A DNA stretch of 64,000 nt from Burkholderia sp. Bp9142 (lineage in GTDB: Bacteria; Pseudomonadota; Gammaproteobacteria; Burkholderiales; Burkholderiaceae): positions 121,839 to 185,838 of the forward strand of contig NZ_QTPP01000013.1 of assembly GCF_003853415.1 (NCBI RefSeq). Reading direction: 5' to 3'. The notes beneath the pieces were generated by a model that saw only the letters and a program-made list of their open reading frames with translations, had not been told where the DNA came from and did no database searches. This document shows positions 7,618 to 22,949 of the stretch, one piece after another; within the stretch, counting starts at the first letter, position 1, and every line of letters begins with the position of its first letter. Both the position numbers and the translations under genes were made by a program.

Positions 7618-10600
7618 ATGAACGCCACACCGCCCTTCGCCCCGCACCTCTACTTCTGCGACGCCCGCCTCATCGGCCCGCTCGACGCGTGGCCCGACAC
7701 GTTCGCGCACGTCGCGGGCATGGGCTTCGACCACGTACTGATCGGCGGCTTCTGGGCCGCCAGCGTCGCGGGCTTTCCGCGCCACGTCGCGGACTTCCAC
7801 CGGCCGGCCGCGACGTTCGCGACCCGCGCCGGCGCGCTCGAGACGTTCTCGCGGCTCGCGCAGCTTGCGCACGGTCACGGGCTGCGGGTGCTGCTCGAAG
7901 TGGTGCCGGACCGCATCGCCCGCGACAATCCGCTGCGCGCCGAGCACCCGGACTGGTACGTCGTGCGCTCGCATGACGACGCGCTGATCGATCCGCGCTG
8001 CGCCGCACACGAACTGGACGTCGCGCATGCGCAGATCGGCGAGGACGCGACGCACGATGCACTGTCCGCGTGGTGGTGCGCGCACCTCGCCGCGTTCGCG
8101 GATGCCGGCGCGGCCGGTTTCCTGATCGACGCGCCGCACCGCCTGCCGGCCGCGTGGTGGCCCGGCTGGCGCGCGGCGCTGCGTCGCGCGCGCCCGGACG
8201 TCGCGGTGCTGGCCGGTGTGCCCGGCCATGCGCGCGACGCGCTCGCGCAGCTCGAGGCGGCCGGCTTCGACGCGGTGTTCTCGTCGGCACGCTGGTGGGA
8301 TCTGCGCGCGCCCTGGTTCGTCGACGAACACCGGTTGCTGCGCCGCATCGGCTCGCCGATCGCGTTTCCGGACGCATTCGACGGCCCGCGTCTCGCCGAC
8401 GACTGGAGCACCGCGCCGGACGAGACGGTCGCCCGCGCCTACCACCGCGCGTTGTGGACCGCGGCCGCGGTCGGCACCGGCTGGCTCGTGCCGATGGGCT
8501 TCGAGCGCGGCGTCGCGCTGCCGCTGATGGCACGCGACGCGGACGCCGCGCGCTACCGCGCCGCGTTCGACGGCGCGCGCTTCGACCTGTCCGGCACGAT
8601 CGCCGACGCGAACGCGTGGCGCCGCGCGACGCCGCTCGCGGCCGAGCGCGGCGAAATCGCGCAACTGAGCGCGCCCGGCGCGGCCGCGACCGCGCTGCTG
8701 CGCGGCATGGGCCCGTCGCTCGAACACGACGACACCGCGCTGCTGATCGCGCTGAATCCCGATCTCGCTACCCCAGCGCGCGTCGATTCCGCCGCCATCC
8801 TGCCCGGCGTGCCGGGCGGCTTCACGCACGTCGCGACGCCGGACGGCACGTACAAGCACGCGCCGGTCGCGCTGGAGGCCTTCACGCTCGAGCCCGGCGG
8901 CCATGCGCTGCTCGACGCGTGGCGCGCGCCGCCCGCGACCACGCACGCCGATGCCGCCCGCGAGCACGCCGCCCTGTCCGCCGCGCTCGCGGGCGACCGG
9001 ATCGCGATCGAACGCGTCGAGCCGGCGGTCGACGGCGGCCGCTTCGCGATCAAGCGCGTGATCGGCGAAACGCTGGTCGTGCACGCATCGATCTTCTCGG
9101 ACGGCCATGCGCATCTCGCGGCCGCGCTGCAATGGCGCGCGGACGACGAAGACGCATGGCGCGAAGTGCCGTTCGTCGCGCAGTCGAACGACCGCTGGCA
9201 CACGCGCATCGCGCTCGACCGGCTCGGCCGCCACGCGTTCCGCGTGATCGCGTGGCGCGACGACTGGGCGTCGCTCGTCACCGACGTCGCGAAGAAGCGC
9301 GCGGCCGGCCAGGACGTGACGCTGGAAGTACGCGAAGCGCAACTGCTGCTCGCGACCGCGCTGAAGCGCGCCGATCCGGCCGATCCGCGCGCGGTCGCGC
9401 ACATGGAACGGCTGGCCGCCGACTTCAGGGACGCGTCGCCCGACGGCCGCCTCGCGCTGCTGGACGCGCCGGCACTCGCCGACGCGTACGCGGCGCTGCG
9501 CTACCGGCCGTTCGTCACGCACGACGACACCGTCTACCCGGTCGAGGTCGAACGCCGCGCCGCACGCTTCTCGAGCTGGTACGAGATGTTCCCGCGCTCG
9601 GCGAGCAACGACCCGCGCCGGCACGGCACGTTCGACGACGTGATCGCACAACTGCCGCGCATCCGCGACATGGGCTTCGACGTGCTGTATTTCCCGCCGA
9701 TCCACCCGATCGGCACGACCGCGCGCAAGGGCCGCAACAACTCGCTGAAGGCGGGCCCCGACGACGTCGGCAGCCCGTATGCGATCGGCGCGCCCGACGG
9801 CGGCCACACGGCCGTGCATCGGGAGCTCGGCACGCTCGCGTCGTTCCGCGTGCTGGTCGACGCGGCACACGCGCAGGGGCTCGAGATCGCGCTCGATTTC
9901 GCGATCCAGTGCTCGCCCGACCATCCGTGGCTCGCCGCGCATCCGGGCTGGTTCGCGTGGCGGCCCGACGGCTCGCTGCGCTATGCGGAGAATCCGCCGA
10001 AGCGCTACCAGGACATCGTTAACCCCGATTTCTACGCGCCGGACGCGCTGCCCGGCCTGTGGCTCGCGCTGCGCGACGCGGTGCTGTTCTGGGTCGACGC
10101 GGGCGTGCGGATCTTCCGCGTCGACAATCCGCACACCAAGCCGCTGCCGTTCTGGGCGTGGATGATCGCCGACGTGCGCGGCAAGCATCCGGACGTCGTG
10201 TTCCTGTCGGAGGCGTTCACGCGGCCGGGAATGATGTACCGGCTCGCGAAGGTCGGCTTCTCGCAGTCGTACACGTATTTCACGTGGCGCGAGACGAAGC
10301 ACGAATTCATCGACTACCTGACCGAGCTGACGGCCGGCCCCGCACGCGAGTTCTTCCGGCCGAACTTCTTCGTGAACACGCCCGACATCAATCCGCGCCA
10401 CCTGCAGAACGCGCCGCACGCGCAATTCGTGATCCGTGCGGCGCTGGCGGCGACGCTCGCCGGGTCCTGGGGCCTGTACTCGGGCTTCGAGACCGGCGAG
10501 TCGGCGCCGCTGCCCGACAGCGAGGAATACGCTGACGCGGAGAAATACGAGCTGCGCGCGCGCGACTGGCGCAAGGCCGCGCGCATCGGCGCCGAAGTCG

Positions 10601-11006
10601 CGCGGCTGAACCGCGCGCGGCGCGACCATCCGGCGCTGCAGACGCACCTCGGCCTCACGTTCGTCGACGCGGACAACGACCAGGTGCTCGTGTTCGTGAA
10701 GGCGACGCCCGCGCACGACAGCGTCGTCGCGGTCGCGATCAGTCTCGACCCGTGGCATCCGCAGGCCGCGAACTTCACGCTCGACGCGTCGCTGTGGCGT
10801 GCCTTCGGGCTCGCGGACGGCGAACCGCTCGACGCGTTCGAACAGGATGCCGCGCAGGCCGAAACCTGGCGCGGGCATCGCCAGTACGTCTCGCTCGACC
10901 CGCACGTGCGGCCGTATGCGATCTGGCGGCTCGCGCCGTCTCCCGGCGCCGCGCGAGCGGCGGCGCCCGACCCGGGCGATGCCCGGGGCCCTTCCGGAGC
11001 CCACGG

Positions 11007-11010
<4 letters not shown>
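7618..11010 (+). CDS. glgE: alpha-1,4-glucan:maltose-1-phosphate maltosyltransferase, double-barrel form
   Basis: A 1130-residue cytoplasmic enzyme that transfers maltose from maltose-1-phosphate to alpha-1,4-glucan. The ATG at 7618 is chosen because recognisable sequence begins there and it sits correctly below the sigma-54 element. Residues from ~461 (R-I-A-I-E-R-V) are standard GlgE, a GH13_3-type fold: the nucleophile is D836 in [10 protein letters not shown], the acid/base E865 in F-L-S-E-A-F, followed by N-T-P-D-I-N-P. The N-terminal ~450 residues look like a second, degenerate GH13 barrel: D171 is kept in G-F-L-I-D-A, but the usual Arg is Leu and the Glu position reads L-A-G (G200), so this barrel is probably inactive. 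First gene of the operon; its TGA overlaps the next ATG. Confidence 0.92.
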
Positions 11011-16618
<5,608 letters not shown>

Positions 16619-16650
16619 CTCCCGGCGCCCTCGACACGGAAATGATCCCC

Positions 16651-18765
16651 ATGCCGACCGCCCTGCCTGCCCGTCTCGACCCCGGCCGCTGCTATCCGCT
16701 CGGCGCGACCTGGGACGGTCTCGGCACCAATTTCGCGGTATTTTCCGCGCATGCGCAGCGCATCCAGCTGTGCGTGTTCGACCCGACCGGCCGCAAGGAG
16801 CTCGCACGGCTCGACCTGCCCGAATGCACCGACGAGGTGTGGCACGGCTACCTGCCGAACGCGCATCCGGGCACCGTGTACGGCTTTCGCGCGGACGGCC
16901 CGTACCAGCCGCAGCACGGCCATCGCTTCAATCCGACCAAGCTGCTGCTCGACCCGTATGCGCGCAAGCTGGTCGGCCACTTTCGCTGGTCCGACGCGCT
17001 GTTCGGCTATCGCGTGCATTCGAACCGCGCGGACCTGTCGATGGACCGGCGCGACTCGGCGCCTGCGATGCCGAAGGCCGTGGTCGTCGACGAGGCGTTC
17101 GACTGGCGTACCGACCGGCGCCCGAACGTCCCGTGGCGCAGCACCGTGATCTACGAGACCCACGTGCGCGGCGCATCGATGCGCCGCGCCGGGCTGCGCG
17201 CGCCGGAACGCGGCACGTTCGCGTCGCTCGCCCACCCGGCATTCATCGATCACCTGCTGTCGATCGGCGTGACGACGGTCGAGCTGCTGCCGGTGCATGC
17301 GTTCCTGCAGCAGCGCGCGCTCGTGCAACGCGGGTTGCGCAACTACTGGGGCTACGATACGGCCGCGTTCTTCGCGCCGGAGCCGTCGTACCTGTCGACG
17401 CGGCGGCTCGACGAAATGCGCATCGCGATCCGCCAGCTGCATGCGGCCGGCATCGAAGTCGTGCTCGACGTCGTCTACAACCACACGTGCGAAGGCAACG
17501 AACTCGGCCCGACGCTGTCCTGGCGCGGCCTCGACAACGCGAGCTACTACCGGCTGCGGCCGGACGATCCGCGCTACCACGTCGACGAGACCGGCTGCGG
17601 CAACACGCTGAACCTGTCGCATCCGCGCGTCGTGCAGATGGTGATGGATTCGTTGCGCTACTGGGCGAGCGCGTTCAACGTCGACGGCTTTCGTTTCGAT
17701 CTCGGCGTGACGCTCGGCCGCGAGGATCACGGCTTCGAACCCGGCGCGGGGTTCTTCGACGCGTTGCGGCAGGACCCGGTGCTCGCGCAGCGCAAGCTGA
17801 TCACCGAGCCGTGGGATCTCGGCCCCGGCGGCTATCAGCTGGGCCGCCATCCGCCCGGCTTCGCCGAATGGAACGACCGCTTTCGCGACACGGTGCGGCG
17901 CTTCTGGCGCGGCGACGCGGGCCAGCGCCAGGAACTCGCCGCGCGGCTCGCGGGCTCGGCCGACCTGTTCAATCACCAGCGGCGCCGCACGTGGGCGTCG
18001 GTCAATTTCATCACCGCGCACGACGGCTTCACGCTCGCCGATCTGGTGTCGTATGCGCACAAGCACAACGACGCGAACGGCGAGGACAACCACGACGGCC
18101 ATGGCGACAACTGCAGCGCGAACTGGGGCGTCGAAGGCGCCACCGACGATGCATCGATCCGCGACCTGCGCGCGCGGGTCGCGCGCTCGATGCTCGCGAC
18201 GCTGTTTACCGCGCTCGGCACGCCGATGATCGTGGCCGGCGACGAATTCGGCAGGACGCAGCACGGTAACAACAACGCCTATTGCCAGGATAACGAACTG
18301 TCATGGCTCGACTGGGATCTCGCGCGCACCGACGAAGGCGTGCAGATGATGCGCTTCGTGTCGCGGCTCGCGGCACTCCGACGCATGTACACGGTGATGT
18401 CGGCGCCGCACTATCCGTCCGGCGACCGCGACTGTGCAGCAGGCATGCACGAGATCGACTGGTTCGACGAGCGCGGCGACCCGCTGACCGTGCCCGCGTG
18501 GGAAGACGGCGAACGGCGTGCGCTGACGATACGGCGCGTCGGCACCGGCCGCACCGGGCGCATCGAGGCGTTGCTCGTGATGCTGAATGCGTCGGCCGCC
18601 ACGATCACGTTCAAGCTGCCGGCGCCCGTGCTCGACTACCGCGTGCTGCTCGACACGGCGACGCCCGACACCGGCCCGCGCTCGTGGCCGAACGCCGGTC
18701 TCGACGTCGCCGCGCATGCGGCCGCGATCGCGGTCGCGGCCGTGCCGCCAGACCTGTCTTCGTGA
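16651..18765 (+). CDS. glgX: glycogen debranching enzyme
   Basis: A ~704-residue isoamylase-type GH13 protein (GlgX) that hydrolyses alpha-1,6 branches and so trims the glucan for TreY/TreZ or MalQ. It has an N-terminal CBM48 (Y-P-L-G-A-T-W-D-G-L-G-T-N-F-A-V-F-S-A), then the barrel with D350 in V-D-G-F-R-F-D and E386 in L-I-T-E-P-W-D-L-G-P-G-G-Y, and the D-N-E-L-S-W-L-D-W substrate-site motif. Starts at 16642 or 16651 are both possible; 16651 (MPTALPARLD) matches the usual family beginning. It follows glgB by 32 nt. Confidence 0.95.
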   Translation: MPTALPARLDPGRCYPLGATWDGLGTNFAVFSAHAQRIQLCVFDPTGRKELARLDLPECTDEVWHGYLPNAHPGTVYGFRADGPYQPQHGHRFNPTKLLLDPYARKLVGHFRWSDALFGYRVHSNRADLSMDRRDSAPAMPKAVVVDEAFDWRTDRRPNVPWRSTVIYETHVRGASMRRAGLRAPERGTFASLAHPAFIDHLLSIGVTTVELLPVHAFLQQRALVQRGLRNYWGYDTAAFFAPEPSYLSTRRLDEMRIAIRQLHAAGIEVVLDVVYNHTCEGNELGPTLSWRGLDNASYYRLRPDDPRYHVDETGCGNTLNLSHPRVVQMVMDSLRYWASAFNVDGFRFDLGVTLGREDHGFEPGAGFFDALRQDPVLAQRKLITEPWDLGPGGYQLGRHPPGFAEWNDRFRDTVRRFWRGDAGQRQELAARLAGSADLFNHQRRRTWASVNFITAHDGFTLADLVSYAHKHNDANGEDNHDGHGDNCSANWGVEGATDDASIRDLRARVARSMLATLFTALGTPMIVAGDEFGRTQHGNNNAYCQDNELSWLDWDLARTDEGVQMMRFVSRLAALRRMYTVMSAPHYPSGDRDCAAGMHEIDWFDERGDPLTVPAWEDGERRALTIRRVGTGRTGRIEALLVMLNASAATITFKLPAPVLDYRVLLDTATPDTGPRSWPNAGLDVAAHAAAIAVAAVPPDLSS

Positions 18766-18774
18766 GGAGCCGCC

Positions 18775-20658
18775 ATGACGTCACGCACTGCCCATCCGCC
18801 CGGCACGCACGCATTCGCTTCGTCGTTCGGCGCGGCCTGCCTCGACGCGGCGCACACGCGCTTCCGGTTGTGGGCGCCCGCGAGCCGCACGGCCGCGGTC
18901 GAACTGCACGGCGAACGGCGCGTCGCGATGCGGACCGCCGGCGACGGCTGGTTCGAGATCGTCGCGCCGTGCGGTCCGGGCACGCTGTACCGCTTCCTGC
19001 TCGACGACGGTCTCGCGGTGCCCGATCCCGCATCGCGTTTCCAGCCGGATGACGTACACGGCCCGAGCCAGGTCGTCGATCCGGCCGCGTACCGCTGGCG
19101 CCACGACGCGTGGCGCGGCCGGCCGTGGCACGAGACGGTGCTGTACGAACTGCACGTCGGCGCGTGCGGCGGCTACGCGAAGGTCGAGCGGCGCCTGCCC
19201 GGCATCGCCGCGCTCGGCGTGACCGCGCTCGAGCTGATGCCCGTCAACGCGTTCCCCGGCGCGCGCAACTGGGGCTACGACGGCGTGCTGCCGTTCGCGC
19301 CCGCTGCGTCGTACGGACGGCCCGAGGAACTGAAGGCACTCGTCGACGCCGCGCACGGGCTCGGGCTGCAGGTGTTTCTCGACGTCGTGTACAACCACTT
19401 CGGCCCCGAAGGCAACCTGCTACCGCGCTATGCGCCCGAATTCTTCCGCGCGGACCGGCAGACCACCTGGGGGCCCGCGATCGACTTCTCGCGTGCGCAG
19501 ACGAGCGCGTTCTTCATCGAGAACGCGCTGTACTGGCTCGACGAATTCCGCTTCGACGGCCTGCGCATCGACGCCGCGCACGCGATCGACGACGACACAT
19601 GGCTGCGCGAGCTCGCACGCCGCGTGCGCGCGCATGCGGGCGGTGCGCGCCACGTGCACCTGGTGCTCGAGAACGAACGCAATGCGGCGAGCCTGCTCGG
19701 GCCTGACGGTTTCGACGCGCAGTGGAACGACGACTTCCACAACAGCGCGCACGTGCTGCTGACCGGCGAGCGCGAAGGCTACTACCGCGCATACGCCGAT
19801 GCGCCGCTCCGTCATCTCGCGCGCACGCTCGGCGAAGGGTTCGCGTACCAGGGCGAGCCGTCGCCGCTGCACGACGGCGCGCCGCGCGGCGAGCCGAGCG
19901 CGCACCTGCCGCCGACCGCGTTCGTCACGTTCCTGCAGAACCACGACCAGATCGGCAATCGCGCGTTCGGCGAGCGGCTGCGCGCGCTCGCGAACGACGA
20001 CGCGGTGCGCGCGGCGACCGCGTTGATGCTGCTCGCGCCGCAGATTCCGCTGCTGTTCATGGGCGAGGAAGCCGGCAGCACGCAGCCGTTCCAGTTCTTC
20101 ACCGACTATCGCGGCGAACTCGCCGATGCGGTGCGCGAAGGCCGGCGCCGCGAGTTCGCGGCATTCCCCGCGTTCGCCGATCCCGCGCATCGCCATGCGA
20201 TCCCCGATCCGAACGACCTCGGCACGTTCGTGCGCTCGTCGCCGGGCCACGCGGACGACGCAGCATGGCCCGACGCTGACGCGTGGCGGCACTTCTACCA
20301 CAGCGCGCTGGCCGTACGCGCGGCGCTCGTGACCCCGCACCTGGCCGGCGCCCGTGCGCTCGGCGTCGATCTGCTGTCCGCCCACGGCAACAGCGACGGC
20401 AACGGCAATGCGGCCGCGCTCGTCGCGCGCTGGCGGCTCGGCGACGGCAGCACGCTGACGCTCGCGTTCAATCCCGGCTCGCGCGATGCAGTGCTGCCCG
20501 CGCTGCCGGTCGGCAAGATCGTGTTCGAGACGCCGGCGCGGGCGCGCGACCGGCTCGCCGACCAGCGCCTGCCCCCACGCACCTGCATCGCGTGGCGCGA
20601 CGGCGCGGTCAACCGCGATGCGCTGAATCACCGCGCGAACGGACATACGCGGCCATGA
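18775..20658 (+). CDS. treZ: malto-oligosyltrehalose trehalohydrolase
   Basis: A 627-residue GH13 enzyme that cleaves trehalose from the end of maltooligosyl trehalose made by TreY. An N-terminal CBM48-like domain (F-R-L-W-A-P-A-S) leads into the barrel. Nucleophile D266 is in G-L-R-I-D-A-A-H-A-I, acid/base E299 in L-V-L-E-N-E-R-N, and the third carboxylate in F-L-Q-N-H-D-Q-I-G-N. The ATG follows a strong GAGGAG 5-6 nt upstream and lies 9 nt after the glgX stop. Its stop overlaps the malQ start (ATGA). treZ and treY are separated here by malQ rather than adjacent. Confidence 0.96.
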   Translation: MTSRTAHPPGTHAFASSFGAACLDAAHTRFRLWAPASRTAAVELHGERRVAMRTAGDGWFEIVAPCGPGTLYRFLLDDGLAVPDPASRFQPDDVHGPSQVVDPAAYRWRHDAWRGRPWHETVLYELHVGACGGYAKVERRLPGIAALGVTALELMPVNAFPGARNWGYDGVLPFAPAASYGRPEELKALVDAAHGLGLQVFLDVVYNHFGPEGNLLPRYAPEFFRADRQTTWGPAIDFSRAQTSAFFIENALYWLDEFRFDGLRIDAAHAIDDDTWLRELARRVRAHAGGARHVHLVLENERNAASLLGPDGFDAQWNDDFHNSAHVLLTGEREGYYRAYADAPLRHLARTLGEGFAYQGEPSPLHDGAPRGEPSAHLPPTAFVTFLQNHDQIGNRAFGERLRALANDDAVRAATALMLLAPQIPLLFMGEEAGSTQPFQFFTDYRGELADAVREGRRREFAAFPAFADPAHRHAIPDPNDLGTFVRSSPGHADDAAWPDADAWRHFYHSALAVRAALVTPHLAGARALGVDLLSAHGNSDGNGNAAALVARWRLGDGSTLTLAFNPGSRDAVLPALPVGKIVFETPARARDRLADQRLPPRTCIAWRDGAVNRDALNHRANGHTRP

Positions 20659-22949
20659 CGACCGACGTGCCGATCGCCGAACTCGCGCGCGCGGCCGGGC
20701 TGGAGCCGGACTGGATCGATGCGGGCGGCGTCGCGCGGCGGGTGGACGACGACGCGCTCGTCGCGCTCGTCGATGCGCTCGGCTGGCCGTGCGGCACGCC
20801 GAGCGAGCGGGTCGACAGCGCGGCGGCGCTCGCCGGCGCGCGCGACGCGACGCCGTGCGTCGTGACCGGTGACGCCGGCGTGCCGTTGACGCTGCCGCGC
20901 AGCATCGCGCCGCCGGGCACGCGCTTCCGGATCTCGCTCGAATCGGGCGAGTACGTCGACGGGCACGTGGCCGATGCGGGCAAACACGGCACGCTGCCGC
21001 CGCTCGCGCTGCCCGGCTATCACGCACTCGACATCGGAGCACGACGGATCGGGCTCGCGATCGCGCCGCCGCGTGCGCGGCCGTTCGACGCCGGCGACGG
21101 CATGCCGCAAGCGCGGCGCCGCTGGGGCATCGCGGCCCAGCTCTACAGCCTGCGCCGCACGGGCGACGACGGCGCGGGCGACTACACCGCGCTCGCCGGC
21201 CTCGCCGCGCGCGCGGCACGGCATGGCGCGGACGCGGTCGCGATCAGCCCGACGCATGCCGGCTATCCGGCGCTGCCCGAGCACGACAGCCCGTATTCGC
21301 CGTCGTCGCGCCGCTGGCACAACGTCGCGTATCTCGACTGCGATGCGGCGCCGGGCGCCGATAGCGTGCGGCAGACGAGCGGCCCGGCGGCGCACGACGT
21401 GCCTGCGCCGGATACGCCGCTGATCGACTGGCCGCACGTCCTGCCGCTCAAGCTGCGTCGGCTGCGCGCATGCTTCGATGCATGGCGCGCGAACGGCGAG
21501 CCATCGCGCGACGCGCTCGAACGGTTTCGCGCGACGGGCGGCGCATCGCTCGACGCGCATGCGCGCTTCGACGCGCTGCAGGCGTTCTGCATCGACAACG
21601 GGATCGGCGCGGACTGGCGGCAATGGCCCGTGCAGTGGCAGATGCCGGCTTCGGCCGAGGTCGACGCCTTCGCGCATGCGCATGCCGAGACGATCGCGTT
21701 CCACACGTTCCTGCAATGGTGCGCGTCGGACGCGCTCGGCCACGCGCAGCATGCGACGCGCGACGCGGGGATGACGATCGGGCTGATCGCCGACCTCGCG
21801 GTCGGCTCCGATCGCGCGGGCAGCGACGCGTGGGCGCACGGCACCGCGCTGCTGCGCGGCGTGTCGGTCGGCGCGCCGCCCGACCTGTTCAATGCGGACG
21901 GCCAGGCGTGGGGCGTGACGACGTGGACGCCCGCCGCACTGCGCGCGAACGGCTTCGCGCCGTTCGTCGACCTGTTGCGCACGGCCTTCGCGCATGCGGG
22001 CGGGATTCGCATCGATCATGTGCTCGGCTTCGCGCGGACGTGGATCGTGCCGGACGGCCGGTCGCCGCGCGACGGCGCGTACCTGCGCTATCCGGTCGAC
22101 GATCTCGTGCGGCTCGTCGCGCTGGAGGCGGCACGGCATCGCGCCGTCGCGATCGGCGAGGATCTCGGCACAGTGCCGGCGGGCTTTCGCGAGCGGCTCG
22201 GCGCGCAGGGCATCGCGGGAATGCGCGTGCTGTGGTTCGAACGTGACGCGAATGGCGTGTTTCGGCCGCCGTCCGCGTGGGATCGCGACACGATCGCGAT
22301 GACCTCGACTCATGACCTGCCGACGGTGGCCGGCTGGTGGCGTGGTGTCGATCTCGAGTGGCGGCGGGTCGTGGCTGGTGCGGATGCGGATACGGCCAGG
22401 CATGCGCGCGCGGCTGACGAGCGCGACCCGGCGCAACGCACCGCGAGTGCGCGCAATGCCGACGACGACATCGGTCACGCTGCCGCCGCACACGGCTCGG
22501 GCCGCGATGAACACAACGATCCGGGCCCGCGTGACGATACCCCCGCCACGGACGACGGCCACCACAGGCCTCCCGCACCCGACACATCGCCCCCCGCCCC
22601 CGACCTCATCGCCGCGCAGGCCGAACGCGCCGCCGACCGCGCGGCGCTGTGGCGCGCGTTGCAGCACGCGGGCTGCGCACCGGCCGGCGCGCCCATCCCG
22701 TCCGCCGACACGCCGCCCGTCGGCGCGATCCTTGCATGCGTCGCACGCAGCCCGGCGCCGCTCGCGATCGTGCCGCTCGAGGATCTGCTCGCCCTGGACG
22801 AGCAACCGAATCTCCCCGGCCCGCCGTGCGGCCATCCGAACTGGCTGCGCCGGCTGCCGCGCACGGTCGACGCGCTGTTCGACGCCCACGTGCGCAAGCG
22901 CATCGCGGCGATCGAGCGCGCGCGCCGCGCCGCGGAGGACGACGCATGA
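20655..22949 (+). CDS. malQ: 4-alpha-glucanotransferase (amylomaltase) with low-complexity insert
   Basis: A 764-residue GH77 disproportionating enzyme that recycles short maltodextrins. D454 lies in G-I-R-I-D-H-V-L-G-F-A-R and E502 in A-I-G-E-D-L-G-T-V-P, both typical. The start ATG 20655 overlaps the treZ stop. After S-T-H-D-L-P-T-V-A-G-W-W-R-G there is an unusual stretch of about 75 residues (roughly 574-652, nt 22375-22610) rich in Ala, Asp, Arg, His and Pro with no fold signature, where relatives have only a short loop before A-D-R-A-A-L-W. This looks like in-frame expansion rather than a frameshift, because the normal C-terminus follows. Confidence 0.94.
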   Translation: MTTDVPIAELARAAGLEPDWIDAGGVARRVDDDALVALVDALGWPCGTPSERVDSAAALAGARDATPCVVTGDAGVPLTLPRSIAPPGTRFRISLESGEYVDGHVADAGKHGTLPPLALPGYHALDIGARRIGLAIAPPRARPFDAGDGMPQARRRWGIAAQLYSLRRTGDDGAGDYTALAGLAARAARHGADAVAISPTHAGYPALPEHDSPYSPSSRRWHNVAYLDCDAAPGADSVRQTSGPAAHDVPAPDTPLIDWPHVLPLKLRRLRACFDAWRANGEPSRDALERFRATGGASLDAHARFDALQAFCIDNGIGADWRQWPVQWQMPASAEVDAFAHAHAETIAFHTFLQWCASDALGHAQHATRDAGMTIGLIADLAVGSDRAGSDAWAHGTALLRGVSVGAPPDLFNADGQAWGVTTWTPAALRANGFAPFVDLLRTAFAHAGGIRIDHVLGFARTWIVPDGRSPRDGAYLRYPVDDLVRLVALEAARHRAVAIGEDLGTVPAGFRERLGAQGIAGMRVLWFERDANGVFRPPSAWDRDTIAMTSTHDLPTVAGWWRGVDLEWRRVVAGADADTARHARAADERDPAQRTASARNADDDIGHAAAAHGSGRDEHNDPGPRDDTPATDDGHHRPPAPDTSPPAPDLIAAQAERAADRAALWRALQHAGCAPAGAPIPSADTPPVGAILACVARSPAPLAIVPLEDLLALDEQPNLPGPPCGHPNWLRRLPRTVDALFDAHVRKRIAAIERARRAAEDDA

